Source: Delphinus delphis (Eukaryota; Chordata; Mammalia; Artiodactyla; Delphinidae). Taken from it: 64,000 bases of DNA. The notes under the pieces are model-generated. The model made no database searches. It had not been told where the DNA came from and saw only the letters and a list, made by a program, of their open reading frames with translations. The position numbers and the translations under genes are program-made. Each line of letters opens with the position of its first letter. Positions within the stretch are counted from its first letter, which is position 1. This document shows, piece by piece, positions 11,508 through 23,236 of the stretch. Location of the stretch: the NCBI RefSeq assembly GCF_949987515.2, contig NC_082689.1, forward strand, positions 62,391,246 through 62,455,245, given 5' to 3'.

Positions 11508-12050
11508 AACCCCAGATGAACAGATAAAAAAGATGTGATATATATATATAATACGCACACACACACACACACACACACACTGGAATACAACTCAGCCATA
11601 AAAAAGAAATTTTGCCATTTGCAACAACATGGATGGACTTGGAGGGTATTATGCTAAGTGAAATAAGTCAGACAGAGAAAGACAAATACTGCATGGGATC
11701 ACTTATATGTGGAATCTAAAAAATAAAACAAGCTAGTTAATATAACAAAAAAGAAATAGACTCACAGATATAGAGGACAAGCTAGTGGTTACCAGTGGGG
11801 AGAGGGAAGCGGAGGAGGGGCAAGATAGGGGTAGGGGATTAAGAAGTACAAACTATTATGTATAAAATGAATAGGCTACAAGGATATATTGTACAACACA
11901 GGGAATATAGCCAATACTTTATAATAACTATAGAGTATAAAAAATTTTAACTATAAAAAAATTTAAAAATTATAAACCACTATGCTGTACCCCTAAAACT
12001 TATATAATATTTTACATAAACTATATCTAAATTTTTTAAAAGTATAAAAA
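11508..12050 (+). mobile_element. Second L1 3'-end fragment, sense
   Basis: Starts 'gatgaacagataaaaaagatgtg', interrupted at once by a TA/CA microsatellite, then runs 'ggaatacaactcagccataaaa' through a diverged 3' UTR. It is less like the 10-11.5 kb copy than that copy is like the one at 30.2 kb, so probably a different, older subfamily. Confidence 0.85.
11528..11580. repeat. (TA)n/(CA)n microsatellite inside an L1
   Basis: A short TA run, 'atacg', then about 30 bases of CA. It replaces the 'tatatatacaatgg' stretch normally found at this place in the L1 tail. Confidence 0.95.
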
Positions 12051-12058
12051 TAAATAAA

Positions 12059-12390
12059 GTGGGCTTCTCTGGTGGCACAGTGGTTAAGAATCCGCCTGCC
12101 AATGCAGGGGACACAGGTTCCATCCCTGGTCCAGGAACATACCACATGCTGTGGGGCAACTAAGCCCGCAAGCCACAACTACTGAGCCCGCGTGCCACAA
12201 CTACTAAGCCCACATGCCTACAGCCCGTGCTCCACAGAAAGAGACGCCACTGCAACGACAAGCCCGCGCAGTGCAATGAAGAGCAGCCCCCGCTCACCAC
12301 AACTAGAGAAAGCCTGTATGCAGCAATGAAGAACCAACGTACCCATAAACAAACAAACGAACAGATAAATAAATAAATTCCCGGTAGTTC
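12059..12390 (+). mobile_element. CHR-type SINE, long form, sense
   Basis: 'gggcttctctggtggcacagtgg' head, 'ggttccatccctggtcc' B-box-like segment, 'gccacaactactgagccc' body and an 'acaaacaaacgaacagataaataaataaatt' tail. It sits directly behind the L1 A-rich end. Confidence 0.92.
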
Positions 12391-12461
12391 TTCCCCTGTT
12401 ACCCAAATGCAACATAATGTTCTGTTATAGTTGATGGAAACTTCCTCAGCTATAACTGCCT

Positions 12462-12600
12462 TTTTTCTTGTTGGTCACTCTATGAAGCTACTGATGCTAA
12501 GGGACTGTGTCTTGTTTATTGAGCTCCTAGCATTGTCCATAGCAAGCAGGAAGCACTCAGCAAATATATGTTGGACAAATGAATGAATGAACAATTTCAA
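12462..12600 (+). mobile_element. LINE-2 3' terminus, sense
   Basis: 'gggactgtgtcttgtttattgagctcctagcattgtcc ..' style wording ends in 'ggacaaatgaatgaatgaac', the L2 3' end. Confidence 0.75.
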
Positions 12601-12794
12601 ACCAAGTAGGAGGAATAGCACCATCTGTCATGGCTCAAAAGAGTTTACACACAAATATGCACTTTAAATACATGGCAGTCTGTATTCAGTGTTACATGAG
12701 TGATAGGAACAAAGCCATGCAGGGATTCAGAGACAACCACAATATTTTCAGGTATTCAATATCCATTGAAATACTTTAAGATTTTTACCTAAGA

Positions 12795-12935
12795 TTTTTT
12801 TCTCACTGAAAAGACCTGTAAAGCTTATCTAATCTAACTTCCTTATTTTGCTAGAAAGTAAGACCCAAGAGCTTAAGCTGCTGCCCAAGATTACACAAGT
12901 AAATAAATAGCAAAGCCAGGAGAGAACGTTGTTCC
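12795..12935 (-). mobile_element. MIR-like relic, antisense
   Basis: 'agcttaagctgctgcccaag', 'attacacaagtaaataaatagcaaagcc' resemble the inverse of the MIR core. Strongly diverged. Confidence 0.5.
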
Positions 12936-12999
12936 CACTGGACACAGCTCTCCACGGATTTTCCGTCTCTATCACTTACTGCTTCTCCCGGGTTCTTCA

Positions 13000-14085
13000 T
13001 TCACTCTTCTTCCTCAGCTCATCCTTTAACTAATGCTGTTTCCCAAGATTCTGCTCACTACTGTGTTGTTGGTCCCAATCTCCCAAGGCATCTCATTCAC
13101 CTCCACACATAGTCATCATCTCTAAGCAAACAATTCACAGATCTCTGTATTTAGCTGCATTCTTCCCCCTGAGCTGCAGAACCACACTTCCCATCGCTTG
13201 CTGGACGGCTCTTCTGAGTTATCTAACTGGTCCTTGACATTTCACTACAAAACTGAGTTCATCATCTCTCCTCTTCTCCCCTCCCACTGGTTGCTACTTC
13301 AATGCTCCTAGTCAATCAGCCAGAGAGCCTAGAATGACTGTCAATTCCTTTCTTGTCCTCATCACCAATGTCCAATCACCCAAGGGGGCAATCGCTACCA
13401 TTCAATCAATGGTGAATCTGTAACATTCCTCGCACCTGCCTGTTTTCTACTCCTACCACTTCAGGCTTTCAGTATTTCTCACCTGGTTTATTACAATAGC
13501 TTTAGAAGATCTCCCTGCCATCTTTCTCCCAGTCTATTCTCAAAGGAGTTCTTTTCTTGAAGCTAGAACTGATCACGCATCATTCTCTTGCTCTGAAAAC
13601 TTTAAGCTCTCTATTTTAAAATTCTCCAGGCTGCCATTCAAAGCCCTCCATGACATGCTCTTCAACTGAACTCTCCTATCCAGTCTATCATCCTACCCTC
13701 TTGCATCTCATTAATATACTTTTACTCCCAGGAACTGGAATGAACCTGGAAACTTCCCTTCAGCCTTCCTTCACTGGCTAACTTTCTGCCAGAGCGCTCT
13801 TCCTCAAAAACTACCTTCCTTAATTGTAGCTATTCCTTAAGGCCCAAATCATAACAGCCTACGCCTGGAAGCCTTCTAAGATTGTCAGGGTCCCCTTAAT
13901 TAGACTGAAGCTCTCTCTACCCTCAATTTCAGTAGCACTTATTTGTAAGACTGTCTTGTATTCCTGTTATGTATGTGTATTTACTACTAAATACTGAGTT
14001 CCTCTGGCAGGAAAATTAATCATCTTTGATAGAATGGTATCTTTCCCAAGGTAAGGTCTCAATAAATGTTATCTTGAATTTAATG
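13000..14085 (+). mobile_element. Long LINE-2 segment, sense
   Basis: A C/T-rich stretch with 'gaaaactttaagctctctatttt', 'gccattcaaagccctccatgacatgctc', 'ccaggaactggaa' and 'ggtctcaataaatgtt' follows the order of the L2 3' kilobase, degraded by small indels. Confidence 0.7.
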
Positions 14086-14910
14086 GGATTATAGTCCCCT
14101 GTTTTTCAACTATAGAAAGCAACCACCCTTAAAAGCATTAAGAAAAAGATAACATTTAGATTATCTTTTTAAAATAACAGTTAAAAAAGTAAATAAAAAT
14201 AAAAATAACAGTAGTCATTTCTTTGTGGTCTAAGCTACGTATCTATAAGGTAGACTCAAGACTGACATTTACATTCTTCAGGAGGTGCTCCTAAAATGCA
14301 TAAGAGGCATAACTTGCTATAATTCAGAGGATGTAGGTCTAAATGCCTTCCAGGGCCAAGGAGATAACAGACTATCTGAATGAACCGGGCTAGGGGTAAG
14401 AAAAACAGCAGCACAGGCCTCCCAAGTCTATGATGTGATGAGAATGGAAGAGACTGTGGTGAAATGGAGCATATAAGCCTCATCTAAAGGGAACAGCCAC
14501 TACTTGGCACCAATAACTGTTGCCAGGAAGGAATATGATCCAAGGTTGCCAGATCTTGCAATTTTTCTAAAGGCCAGAAATCATGATTTTTATTTGAAAT
14601 CTCCTGAATTTTAAATATTGGTAACAAGCCAGTTAAAAAATACTTTGAACACTGTGAGAGCCAAATAGAAGATACCACGTAGGGTGCTAATTTGATAACT
14701 TCGTTTCTCACATTATGTCAGGAAAATGTCCAATGTGAATCAAAATGCTCTATATGGAATCCTAATACTCATTTCTAGTTGATTTTTTGATTTGCCATGG
14801 CTTTACGTACTTTGGCTTAAGTCTCACTACCTTTTAAACTCTCTTTCAAGCAGTTAACAAGCTATACCCAATTTAAGTATGAGACCTTCATTTCTATATT
14901 TACTTTTAAA

Positions 14911-15203
14911 TTAATTAATTTACTAATTTTAGTTTTGGCCGCGTTGGGTCTTCATTGCTATGCACCAGCTTTCTCTAGTTGCAGTGAGTGTGGGCTTCTC
15001 TTGTTGCAGAGCACGGGCTCTAAGCGCGCGGGCTTCAGTAGTTGTGGCTTGTGGGCTCTTGAGCACAGGCTTAGTAGCTGTGGCGCACGGGCTTAGTTGC
15101 TCCGCGGCATGTGGGATCTTCCCAGGCCAGGGATCAAACCCGTGTCCCCTGCATTGGCAGGCGGATTCTTAACCACTGAGCCACCACAGAAGTCCCTCGA
15201 GAC
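14911..15203 (-). mobile_element. CHR-type SINE, antisense
   Basis: Inverse body from 'ttttggccgcgttgggtcttc' to the head inverse 'aaccactgagccaccacagaagtccc'. Flanks 'atttacttttaaa' (14898-14910) and 'atttatttttaaa' (15204-15216) form a 13-bp target duplication with one mismatch. Confidence 0.92.
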
Positions 15204-15374
15204 ATTTATTTTTAAAGGAATCTCTTTATGAAATATAAATTAAGTTTGTAATGTAAACAACTGCCCTCTGATTTGTTAATCTGACTTTTCATATGTTAGA
15301 TTTTCTTTGTAAAGATAAGTCAGAGAAGTATCTAACTCATAAGGTTAACATGAGGATCAAATGAAGTAACAGTG

Positions 15375-15606
15375 TAGGTGTTAAGAGCATGAGCTCCCAG
15401 CCAGACTGCCTGGACTTGAATCTCACAACAAACCCTAGCTAGCTGACCTCGGGCAATATAGTCACTCTCTGTGTGCCTCAGTGACCTATAAAATAGTAGC
15501 AGTACCTAGCTCACAGGATTGCTGTGAGGTTTCAAAGGATTAACACAGATAAAAGTATTGGAATAGTTAGTGCCTGGTACATACTTATTGAATAAATGTT
15601 AGCTAT
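15375..15606 (+). mobile_element. MIR, sense
   Basis: 'agagcatgagctcccagccagactgcctgg', 'gtgcctcagtgacctataaaat', 'agtgcctggtacatacttattgaataaatgtt'. A near complete MIR whose 3' end was hit by the neighbouring Tigger insertion. Confidence 0.85.
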
Positions 15607-15608
15607 TA

Positions 15609-16076
15609 CAGGCATACCTTGACGATATCGCAGGTTGGGTTGCAGAGCACGGTAATAAAGTGAATATCACAGTAAAGCATCACATAAATTTTTTGGTTTT
15701 CCAGGGCATATAAAAGTTATGTTTATACTATACTGTGGTCTATTAAGTGTGCAACAGCATATTTTTTATGTCTAAAAAAACAGTGAATATACCTTAATTT
15801 CAAAATATTTTATTGCTAAAAAATGCCAATTCAATTACAATAGAACATCAAAGATCACTGATCACAGATTACAATAACAAATTTAATAATAATGAAAAAG
15901 TTTGAAACACTGCAAGAATACCCAAAATGTGACAAGACACAAAGTGAGCAAATGCTATTGGAAAAATGGCACCGATAGAATTCTCAAGGCACGGCTGCCA
16001 CAAACCTTCAATTTGTAAAAAATGCAATATCTGCAAAGAACAATAAAGCGAAGCACAATAAAACAAGGTATGCCTG
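15609..16076 (+). mobile_element. Tigger1-derived MITE (TcMar), 468 bp
   Basis: Terminal inverted repeats 'caggcatacctt..' (15609) and '..aaggtatgcctg' (16076) are flanked by TA on both sides (15607-15608 and 16077-16078), the TcMar target duplication. The interior reads like the two ends of Tigger1 joined, with the transposase gene missing ('gcatataaaagttatgtttatac', 'gatcactgatcacagatt', 'gcaatatctgc'). Confidence 0.88.
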
Positions 16077-16389
16077 TACTCAGTATGACAGTTATTATTA
16101 TTTTCTATTATAATTTCATTAGTTATCACAGAAAGTTGCGGGGAGTCTGGGATAATACATCTGAACTACTCGGAGACGAAAGTCTACCTCTAAGATGTCT
16201 TCAGAGCCAGGACAGCATATGGCTGAAGTCCCTCCTTGTGTAAGTCCTGTGGTATATGGAGACACAGCACCAGATTCAGGTGTGCTCCCCCTGAACCGTG
16301 AGATGACATATATGATGTATGGTGGAACCAGCTGCATTGGTCAAAAGTAGGAGAGCCTGTTCCCTTATGGACAGGCAGATCGCTTATCG

Positions 16390-16622
16390 GTCATAGCACA
16401 GGTCAATGCAATCAAACTGCCTGACTTTGAATCCTGATCCACCACTTCCAAACTGTGTGACCTTGGCAAAGCTACTTATCCTTTCTAAGCCTTTACAAAT
16501 ATGTAAAATAGGGGTAAACAATACTTACAGGATTGTAGTTAGAATTTAAGGTAATATTACATGCAAAGCACTCAGTCAGTACCTGACCTATGGAAAGTGC
16601 TCAAGGTTACCTATCATTATTA
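16390..16622 (+). mobile_element. MIR, sense
   Basis: 'cctgactttgaatcctgatccaccacttcc', 'gtgaccttggcaaagctacttatcc', 'gtaaaataggggtaaacaatac' follow the MIR order. Confidence 0.82.
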
Positions 16623-17149
16623 CTCTCAGATGGTTCAAGCTCGTGAATTCCAACTATGCTCTCCAGCGACTCACACAGAAGCTGGATGCTATATGGAAAA
16701 TGATTCGAAGTAGTATGGTGATATGGTGATATGAATCTTTCCTAATGAAAAAAACCTTAATCAGATGGCTTAGCCTTAACCAGGTAACTGTAACAGGTTT
16801 ATCCTTCCCCCTGAGCTCTACCCAAAGAGACAAGTCAAAGAACAAAGGACACCACAGAAGGCAGGCCATTCTTTGTGGGTAGACAACTGTTAAGGCCAAC
16901 ACAGGGCCCTGCACATCACAGGAGTAAATGTTTAATAGCTACTGAAACCCAGAAAGAACATGCTTCTAAAAAAAAAATCATTTCTTGCTGAACTGAATCA
17001 ACAGGTATCCTTCCCAACTATTTCACAGACTAGTGGTTTTTAACTGTCAATAAAAATTGTGTTTTATACAATGCATGTAGTAAATGAAAGAAAGCATATA
17101 ACTAAGGAATAGGAAACACAAAAAAAGAATCTCATTAAAACAATTTATG

Positions 17150-17372
17150 GGGCTTCCCTGGTGGCACAGTGGTTGAGAGGCTGCCTGCCGATGCAGGGGA
17201 CGTGGGTTCGTGCCCCGATCCGGGAAGATCCCACATGCCGCGGAGCAGCTGGACCCGTGAACCATGGCCGCGGAGCCTGCGCGTCCGGAGCCTGCGCGTC
17301 CGGAGCCTGCACTCCGCAGCGGGAGAGGCCACAGCAATGAGAGGCTCGCGTACCGCAAAAAAAAAAAAAATT
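17150..17372 (+). mobile_element. CHR-2-like SINE with an extra 15-bp unit
   Basis: GC-rich subtype: 'gcttccctggtggcacagtgg' head, 'ggttcgtgccccgatccggg', then 'cggagcctgcgcgtc' present at 17271-17285 and again at 17286-17300, followed by a partial third copy, and 'gcgtaccgcaaaaa' with a 14-A tail. Confidence 0.93.
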
Positions 17373-17640
17373 ATGAAGAAACTAATTCTTTTAACCACAC
17401 AGACTTAAAATATGTGTCATGTAAAGACATTAGGGAAAGTATTTGTAGATGTCATCTAGTTGGAATAGCTAATTGTGATTATTGTTAGATGAACATGTGA
17501 ATATTTTGAGCCTTTAATTATACCCATGTGTAGCCTACTACAAATTTAGCACTTTCTACTTCCAGCCCATTTTTAGCCATCTCTTATGCTGATAAGATGC
17601 ATCACAACATCATGTACTATTTGAGACAGTAATTTGTTAC

Positions 17641-17793
17641 CTGGATGTGGACTGGAGGTGATGAGGCTCCATTCATTGATATCTGAATTGTAGCTCTGGA
17701 CCTTGTCATAGGTGCAGCTTCCTCTGTATCCGCAGTGGCCGCCAATGACGTAGATAACTTCATGTAAGACACAGGCAGTAGCATTTCCCACGC
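17641..17793 (-). CDS. KLHL23: KLHL23 coding exon 2 (kelch repeat)
   Basis: Minus-strand acceptor 'cacacag|GCGTGGG' at 17794/17793 and donor 'CCAG|GTAACAA' at 17641/17640. The exon is 153 bp. It enters in phase 1, completing Gly with GC, reads V-G-N-A-T-A-C-V-L-H, and leaves one G for the next exon. The 51 or so residues carry one kelch blade, 'VIYVIGGHCGYRG' followed by 'VQSYNSDINEWSLI'. The open frame continues past the donor for some codons only because the intron happens to lack an early stop there. Confidence 0.96.
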
Positions 17794-19120
17794 CTGTGTG
17801 TTAATTAAAATCACATCTTCAGATTGCTCTTTCATTCGGTTTTGCAATGAATATTGGACTAAGATTATTATTGCTTTTGTTATTATTGACAGTAGATGCA
17901 AGGCATTGTGCTAGATGCTATGAAGGATAGAATAAAAAAAAAAAGGCTCCCTGCACCTTTTTTTAAAAGCGGTGAGACATTTACACAAATAATTAGAACA
18001 CAGGGTAGAGAACGCCTATGAATGTTCAGAGCAAGGAGACACTGCTTTGACTAAGGGAATCATGGCAGGCAGTGGCAGAATTTGTCCTGGGCCTCAGTAG
18101 GTAGCCTTTGGCAGGCACAGGTGAGATGAAGCCATTCTAGGCAGAGGGAAAGGTGAGTGCTTATTGGACAATGTCACGTAGCTGAGTTTGATTCCCAGCA
18201 CTTGGGCAGGGCAGGTGGCACACCTGGGGCTGTCGTGTGGGAATTAAAGCTGACGTGGTAAACTGAAGCCACACGGCAAAGGATCCTGATGCCCAACTAA
18301 GAAACATGGACTTAATTTAGCAGGACTTTTAAGGTTTTTCAAGAGAGGAAGGGGGGGACTACAGGAGTGGAAGGGCAAGAGTCAGAAAGAGCTAGGTATT
18401 GGCTCAGGTGCGAAGTACTGAGGGCCTGACTTTAGACTGGGCCTTGAGTCAGAGGGAAGGATACCAAGATATGAGACACCGGCAGAACAGATGGGCCTTG
18501 ATGACTGACTGCGTCCAAGACAAACAAGACTCATTCTGAGGTCCTGAGCTTGGAAAACTGGGAAACACTGATGCCACAGAAAAATAAGGAAGAAATGGAT
18601 TCAGCAGGGGAAGAAGACGTGAGGAAGAAAGATGAGGAGGCTCGCTTTAGTTGAAAATGTCAGTTTTAAGTCTTTCAACCAACTTTTTACTTAGCCTATT
18701 AGATGGGCCGGTGCAGTTCAATCTCCCTGTGCATTTCTACTCCAAAACAAGAGTGAGTTTATAAGCAGGGCAGTTATGATGAGGGGGAAAGAAAGTTAGG
18801 ACTTTCTAAACAGCCGAGTATTTATTTCTTCTCTGTATACCCGTAAACTAAAAAAGGAAATGAATTTGAAATTTGACTCTGCCCAATTTAGGTGCTCATT
18901 ACCAGGGAAAGCTCCTAGTTCACTTTATGGCTACCAAATAAAACAAACTGGGGAACATAGTGTTATCCTTTCTAGAGACAAATGGGAAACTTAAAGTTCA
19001 GCATGAGTCCACCCATCAGAACCAGTACTAGCAAAAAGTGCACATAACTGACAAAAGTGTTACCCTTCCCTGGGATGGTCAGATATAATCAGGAATCAAA
19101 ACTTAAGTATAAAACTCTGG

Positions 19121-19323
19121 GGCTTCCCTGGTGGCGCAGTGGTTGAGAGTCCGCCTGCCGATGCAGGGGACACGGGTTCGTGCCCCAGTCCGGGAAGATC
19201 CCACACGCCGTGGAGTGGCTGGGCCCGTGAGCCATGGCCACTGAGCCTGTGCATCCGGAGCCTGTGCTCCACAACGGGAAAAACCACAACAGTGAGAGGC
19301 CTGCGTACCGCAAAAAAAAAAAA
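19121..19323 (+). mobile_element. CHR-2-like SINE with perfect 16-bp target duplication
   Basis: GC-rich CHR subtype in sense ('ggcttccctggtggcgcagtgg' to 'gcgtaccgcaaaaaa'). Flanking copies of 'aagtataaaactctgg' at 19105-19120 and 19324-19339 are identical, so the insertion is recent. Confidence 0.96.
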
Positions 19324-19889
19324 AAGTATAAAACTCTGGAATTTCAGACCCAGCTGGGGAGTAGGGGAAGACTTCAGCATACGAGGGTCTTCCATTCCAC
19401 TCAAGGCTAAGGCAAGAACACGTGTGGCCTTCTTTACAGTGGATACACCATTGCAGCATTTTCTTTTCAGAAAGCACTGTTTCGCACATGATTTAACAAC
19501 ATTTCAGTAAAGTAATACATTTCAATCCTCAAAGAAATATACTCTAAACTGAAGAACCACTGAAATTGTGATCTTATCATTAAGAAACAGAGGCAGAAAT
19601 ATATCCAGGTTTACAACAGCTGCTAAAATATTTGAAGTTTCCTTGCTTCTTTTGTAGGAAAGGAGTCAGGACATTAAGAGCCACCCTGGGGAGAGGACTG
19701 GGGGAATTAGTAAATTGGGGGGGTCAAGCTCTGGCAGAGTTAAAAACCAGAGCAGCTATTGCAGCAGGCATCAAGCCACCTTCTCCCAACCTGCCAACTA
19801 CTTCGCAATCTTCGGACGTGCAGGAGAGCGGCTGTAATTGCATATGAAAGATATTTCTGCCCTGTCAAAGCTGACATGTTCTTCTATAA

Positions 19890-20130
19890 GATGTTCATGA
19901 CTATAATGCCTAACACTTACTGAGTGCTTACTCTGTGCCAGGCACGGTTCTAAGCACTTCACATGAATAAACTCAATTAATCCTTTCAGAACTAAGCTAT
20001 GTAATATTGTGACCCCCATTGTACAGATGGCAAAACTGGGGCACAGGGAGATTAAACCATTTGCCCAAGCTCACCAGCAAGTGAGGTGAAAGTCAGGATT
20101 TGGATCCAGGCAGTCTGACTTCAGAAGCAG
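19890..20130 (-). mobile_element. MIR, antisense
   Basis: 'acttactgagtgcttactctgtgccaggcac', 'cattgtacagatggcaaaactggggcacaggg', 'tttggatccaggcagtctgac' are the inverse MIR in full order. Confidence 0.87.
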
Positions 20131-21127
20131 CATGTCTGGTCACAAGGCCATTCTGCCTCTCAGGCTTCCTGTTCTCATCCAAGAATCACACCGGGTCAGA
20201 TTCCCAGACCAGGTCAGATTCCCACACCCCCACTAGCATTAAAAAAGAAACAGAAAGGCCTGGGAAGAAACATCTGGAATAAAATGACTCCAATTTGGTA
20301 ACAACGTACCAGTTTGTGTGCACCTCCCCAGCACCAATGAATAAATGTAATGAAATAAGTGAGATTCTAGCCTAACTTTTTTTTACAGTGGGAGAGAAAG
20401 ACAAGGCTAATCTAGTACCAAACACAGCAGAAAATACAGTGTTTATCAGACAGATGCTGAGATCCAATAGCCACTGTGTGGGCCACGTGTGGGAGGTAGG
20501 GGACCTTCCCCTCTCCTTTTCCCTCTAAGACAAGACTGGAATTCCAAAGAGCAGAGGTTGTTTGTCTCTAGTTTTTGAGAGAATGTAAGTTGTTACACCC
20601 TATAGGGACCAAACCTTTCAAGGTTTTAATGAAAGACCTTTTCAAAGACAGATGATCAGATGATGAGAGGAAAAAAAGCTGAATATTTAAAAGCAGAATC
20701 AAAAAGCTTCAATGTCAAGAGCAAGCAAAAAAATAGAAAATTAAACATGAATAAAACTACCCAGCTTTCTCTTTTCATTTAGCCTTTGATTTAAATATAA
20801 ATTCTTAAGACTCAAAGCAAGATGTAGATTCAAAACAGGCTGTAGAATAAGAAGAATGAATTATACTGTTTTCTTATATAAATAATATTTCTTTTCTAGC
20901 CTGGGTAGCATACTCTGATCATATAACTCTCAGTCAAGTTGGGGACTGCTATACTATATTTTCACTTGGAACATTCTGTGTAACATTATTTGTATAAGCC
21001 ACTATAGTTCCTAGGTAGCACTCCAAAGTGATAAATTCTTTTTAATGTTATCTGTGAGAGAACTGAGAGATCCTTGGCCTAACCTCAAACACCTAAAAAT
21101 TACAGAATAAACACAATCTGCACTTAC

Positions 21128-22340
21128 CTTTAATCATGTTTGCAATAGGAATCCATTTCTCTTTTAATGGATCATAGAACTCGGCCTCTTCTGCTGGAGC
21201 CCCTTTTCTGTAACCACCTAAAGCATAGACACAGCCACCCAAGGTGACTGCACAGTGGTAATACCTGGCATTGAGCATTGGCAAACCTTCTGTCCATTCA
21301 TCACTTTCACTGTTATAGATCCACACTGTGTCAAGAGCTTCTATGTTATCCGTTCTGTAACCTCCAGTTACATAAATATTGGGTCCCAAACATGTAACAC
21401 CATAGCTCTCCCTAGTGTAATCTGGTATTTCTGCTCCCTGGATCCAAACATTTGTCAAAGGATCCCATACGTGCACCTCTGATAAAGGATGCCAGTAATA
21501 GCCTCCAATGATATACATTGTGGCTGTGGACCTCTGAGAAATCTCTTTATGCATGGGATTCAAAGCATTGTATATGAGAGATCGGATCTTATTTTCGGTT
21601 AACAGGCAGCTTCTTTGAAGGCCCAAAGCTGTTTTTAAATACACTGGATCTATATCTATGTTGATATAGCTTAGTAGATTATACAGGCACTCAATTCGAT
21701 TTTCTACATCATGAGCAGTCCACTTGATAACTGGCTCTATGACAGCTTCTTCTTTCCAAACACTGAGATTCTTTCTGGACAAGATAAAGAGAAACTTTTC
21801 AAGGCTTATTTCCAGAAATTCTTCTTGTTGCCATACTTCCTTAAACCTTGAGCATAGAATTCTTCGAGATTCCTTCTCTAGTTCTGGACACACGTGAAAT
21901 TCTGCAAAGGAGTGCATTCCAATACAATTATCAATATCCAAGTGCCTTACCAAAAACTGCTCACATGCTTTCTTTACTGAAAGGAATTGTAGCAGATCTG
22001 CTGCTTCAAGCAGGCTTTGAACATTTCTTTTAGTTATCTCAATTTGGGACGTGTACGCATAATTTACAAGGCCTTCCAAGATATCATGTTGGATGCCAGA
22101 GATTTTAATTTTATTTTTAAATTTTTCTTTCATGTCAGCTGTGAACATTGCTTTAAAATAATTGCTGCAAGCAGCTAAAACAGCTCGGTGACAATGGAAG
22201 ATTATGCCTGAAGGACACTGAAGGGTAATATCAGTAAATAATCCATCCAAGTAAAATGTTTTGAATGCATCCAGAAAATCCACTGGATGTGTCGAATCCT
22301 TGAAAAGGTAAATATAATCTTCTTGTCCTTTTAGAGCCAT
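21128..22340 (-). CDS. KLHL23: KLHL23 coding exon 1: BTB, BACK and first kelch repeats
   Basis: Encodes residues 1-404 and the first base of codon 405 of a BTB-Kelch protein. These proteins usually act as substrate adaptors for Cullin-3 ubiquitin ligases; the substrate of KLHL23 is not visible from sequence. The start ATG at 22340 has a good context (CCATGG) and lies two bases inside the exon, after acceptor 'tttattgcag' at 22343-22352. BTB spans about residues 28-130 ('DGLFTDITLQC', 'FHCHRAVLAACSNYFKAMF'), BACK about 135-240, and kelch blades begin at 'MYIIGGY' (275) with further 'IYVTGGY' and 'VYALGGY' motifs. The donor GTAAGTG follows Lys404. The sequence matches KLHL23 as I know it from human along its length, with a few conservative changes. 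No disabling change is seen. Confidence 0.98.
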
Positions 22341-22342
22341 GG

Positions 22343-23236
22343 CTGCAATAAATATGAAACAATAAACGTGTTTTCAATTGTGCGCATTACCTCATAATCA
22401 ATGCTAAATATTCCTGTCATTATAATGATTGATTAGCATCGAATATACAAAACTAGACTAAGTTCAGCACTCTGTCACAAATGCAAGATGTGGACACACT
22501 ATTTCATAATTTATATGATGGTCAATTTCAATGCAGGGTAGCTCGGAGTCTGATATGAGGCCGCCGGATTGCTCAGGGGTCCTTTCGAGAAGAAATATTG
22601 ATTTGCTACCCCATTCACCCAGTCTCCGAAATCTGCCCCGAGCTGCCGGTCCTACAGAGAGCCCCCACTTGGCAAACCAAGTGTCCAAGAGGTCACCCCA
22701 CTCGAGGCTGGACCTTGGCCGTCTCGGCTCGGCCCCAACTCAACCTTTTCCCCGAGTTCCGTCTCCCTTACAAGTCGAATCGAGATGCCAGGAAAAGGGA
22801 TGATCGAAATATAACTGGATAGAAGAAATCTCGGAAAAGGGAAATCCTGTGCCTTTCTGCTCAAGGAAGAACGGAAAGGAAAACGGCCGGACGACGGCCC
22901 CTCCATCCGCGTGCCCCCTCCACGGCTGCCGCAGGGCTTTCCGCGCGCCGCGCGCCCGGCCCCCGGCCAGCGTTTCCGCCCAGAGACCGCCCCGCCCGGG
23001 GGCCTGGCATGGGGACTCGCCTCGAGGGCGCCGCGCGCTGCCGCCGGGTCGGGCGCCCGCGTCCCTCCACCTCGGGACGCCGCACAGGTGTGGGGAGGGC
23101 GCCGCTGACGGCCCCGTGCTCGGCCCGGCCCGCCGCCCGCGCGGCCATTGTCTCCGCGCCTCTGCCGCGGGCTGGCCTCGCTCCCCCGCGCCCGGCCCCG
23201 CTAGCCCCCCGCCGGCTGGCCTTGCCCCGCACTCAC
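22343..23236 (-). other. KLHL23: Probable KLHL23 5' intron, 0.9 kb
   Basis: Lies between the strong minus-strand donor GGAG|GTGAGTG (exon end 23237) and the acceptor before the start codon at 22343. The upstream part is GC-rich CpG-island sequence. The donor choice is an inference from motif strength and position. Confidence 0.6.

Larger units (their letters stand above)
7034..17640 (-). other. KLHL23: KLHL23 last coding intron, 10.6 kb, repeat-rich
   Basis: Bounded on the minus strand by donor GTAACAA at 17640 and acceptor ..AATAG at 7034. Non-repetitive parts (about 7040-7740, 7890-8040, 8400-8940, 12600-12790, 14090-14890 and 16630-17140) show no further exon. The rest is listed element by element: a hAT-like MITE, L2, a twin-primed L1, SINEs, MIR and a Tigger MITE. 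Confidence 0.85.
17794..21127 (-). other. KLHL23: KLHL23 first coding intron, 3.3 kb
   Basis: Bounded by donor GTAAGTG at 21127 and the acceptor at 17794. It contains one SINE (19121-19323), an antisense MIR (19890-20130) and a possible L2 relic near 17900-18060. The rest looks unique and non-coding. Confidence 0.85.
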
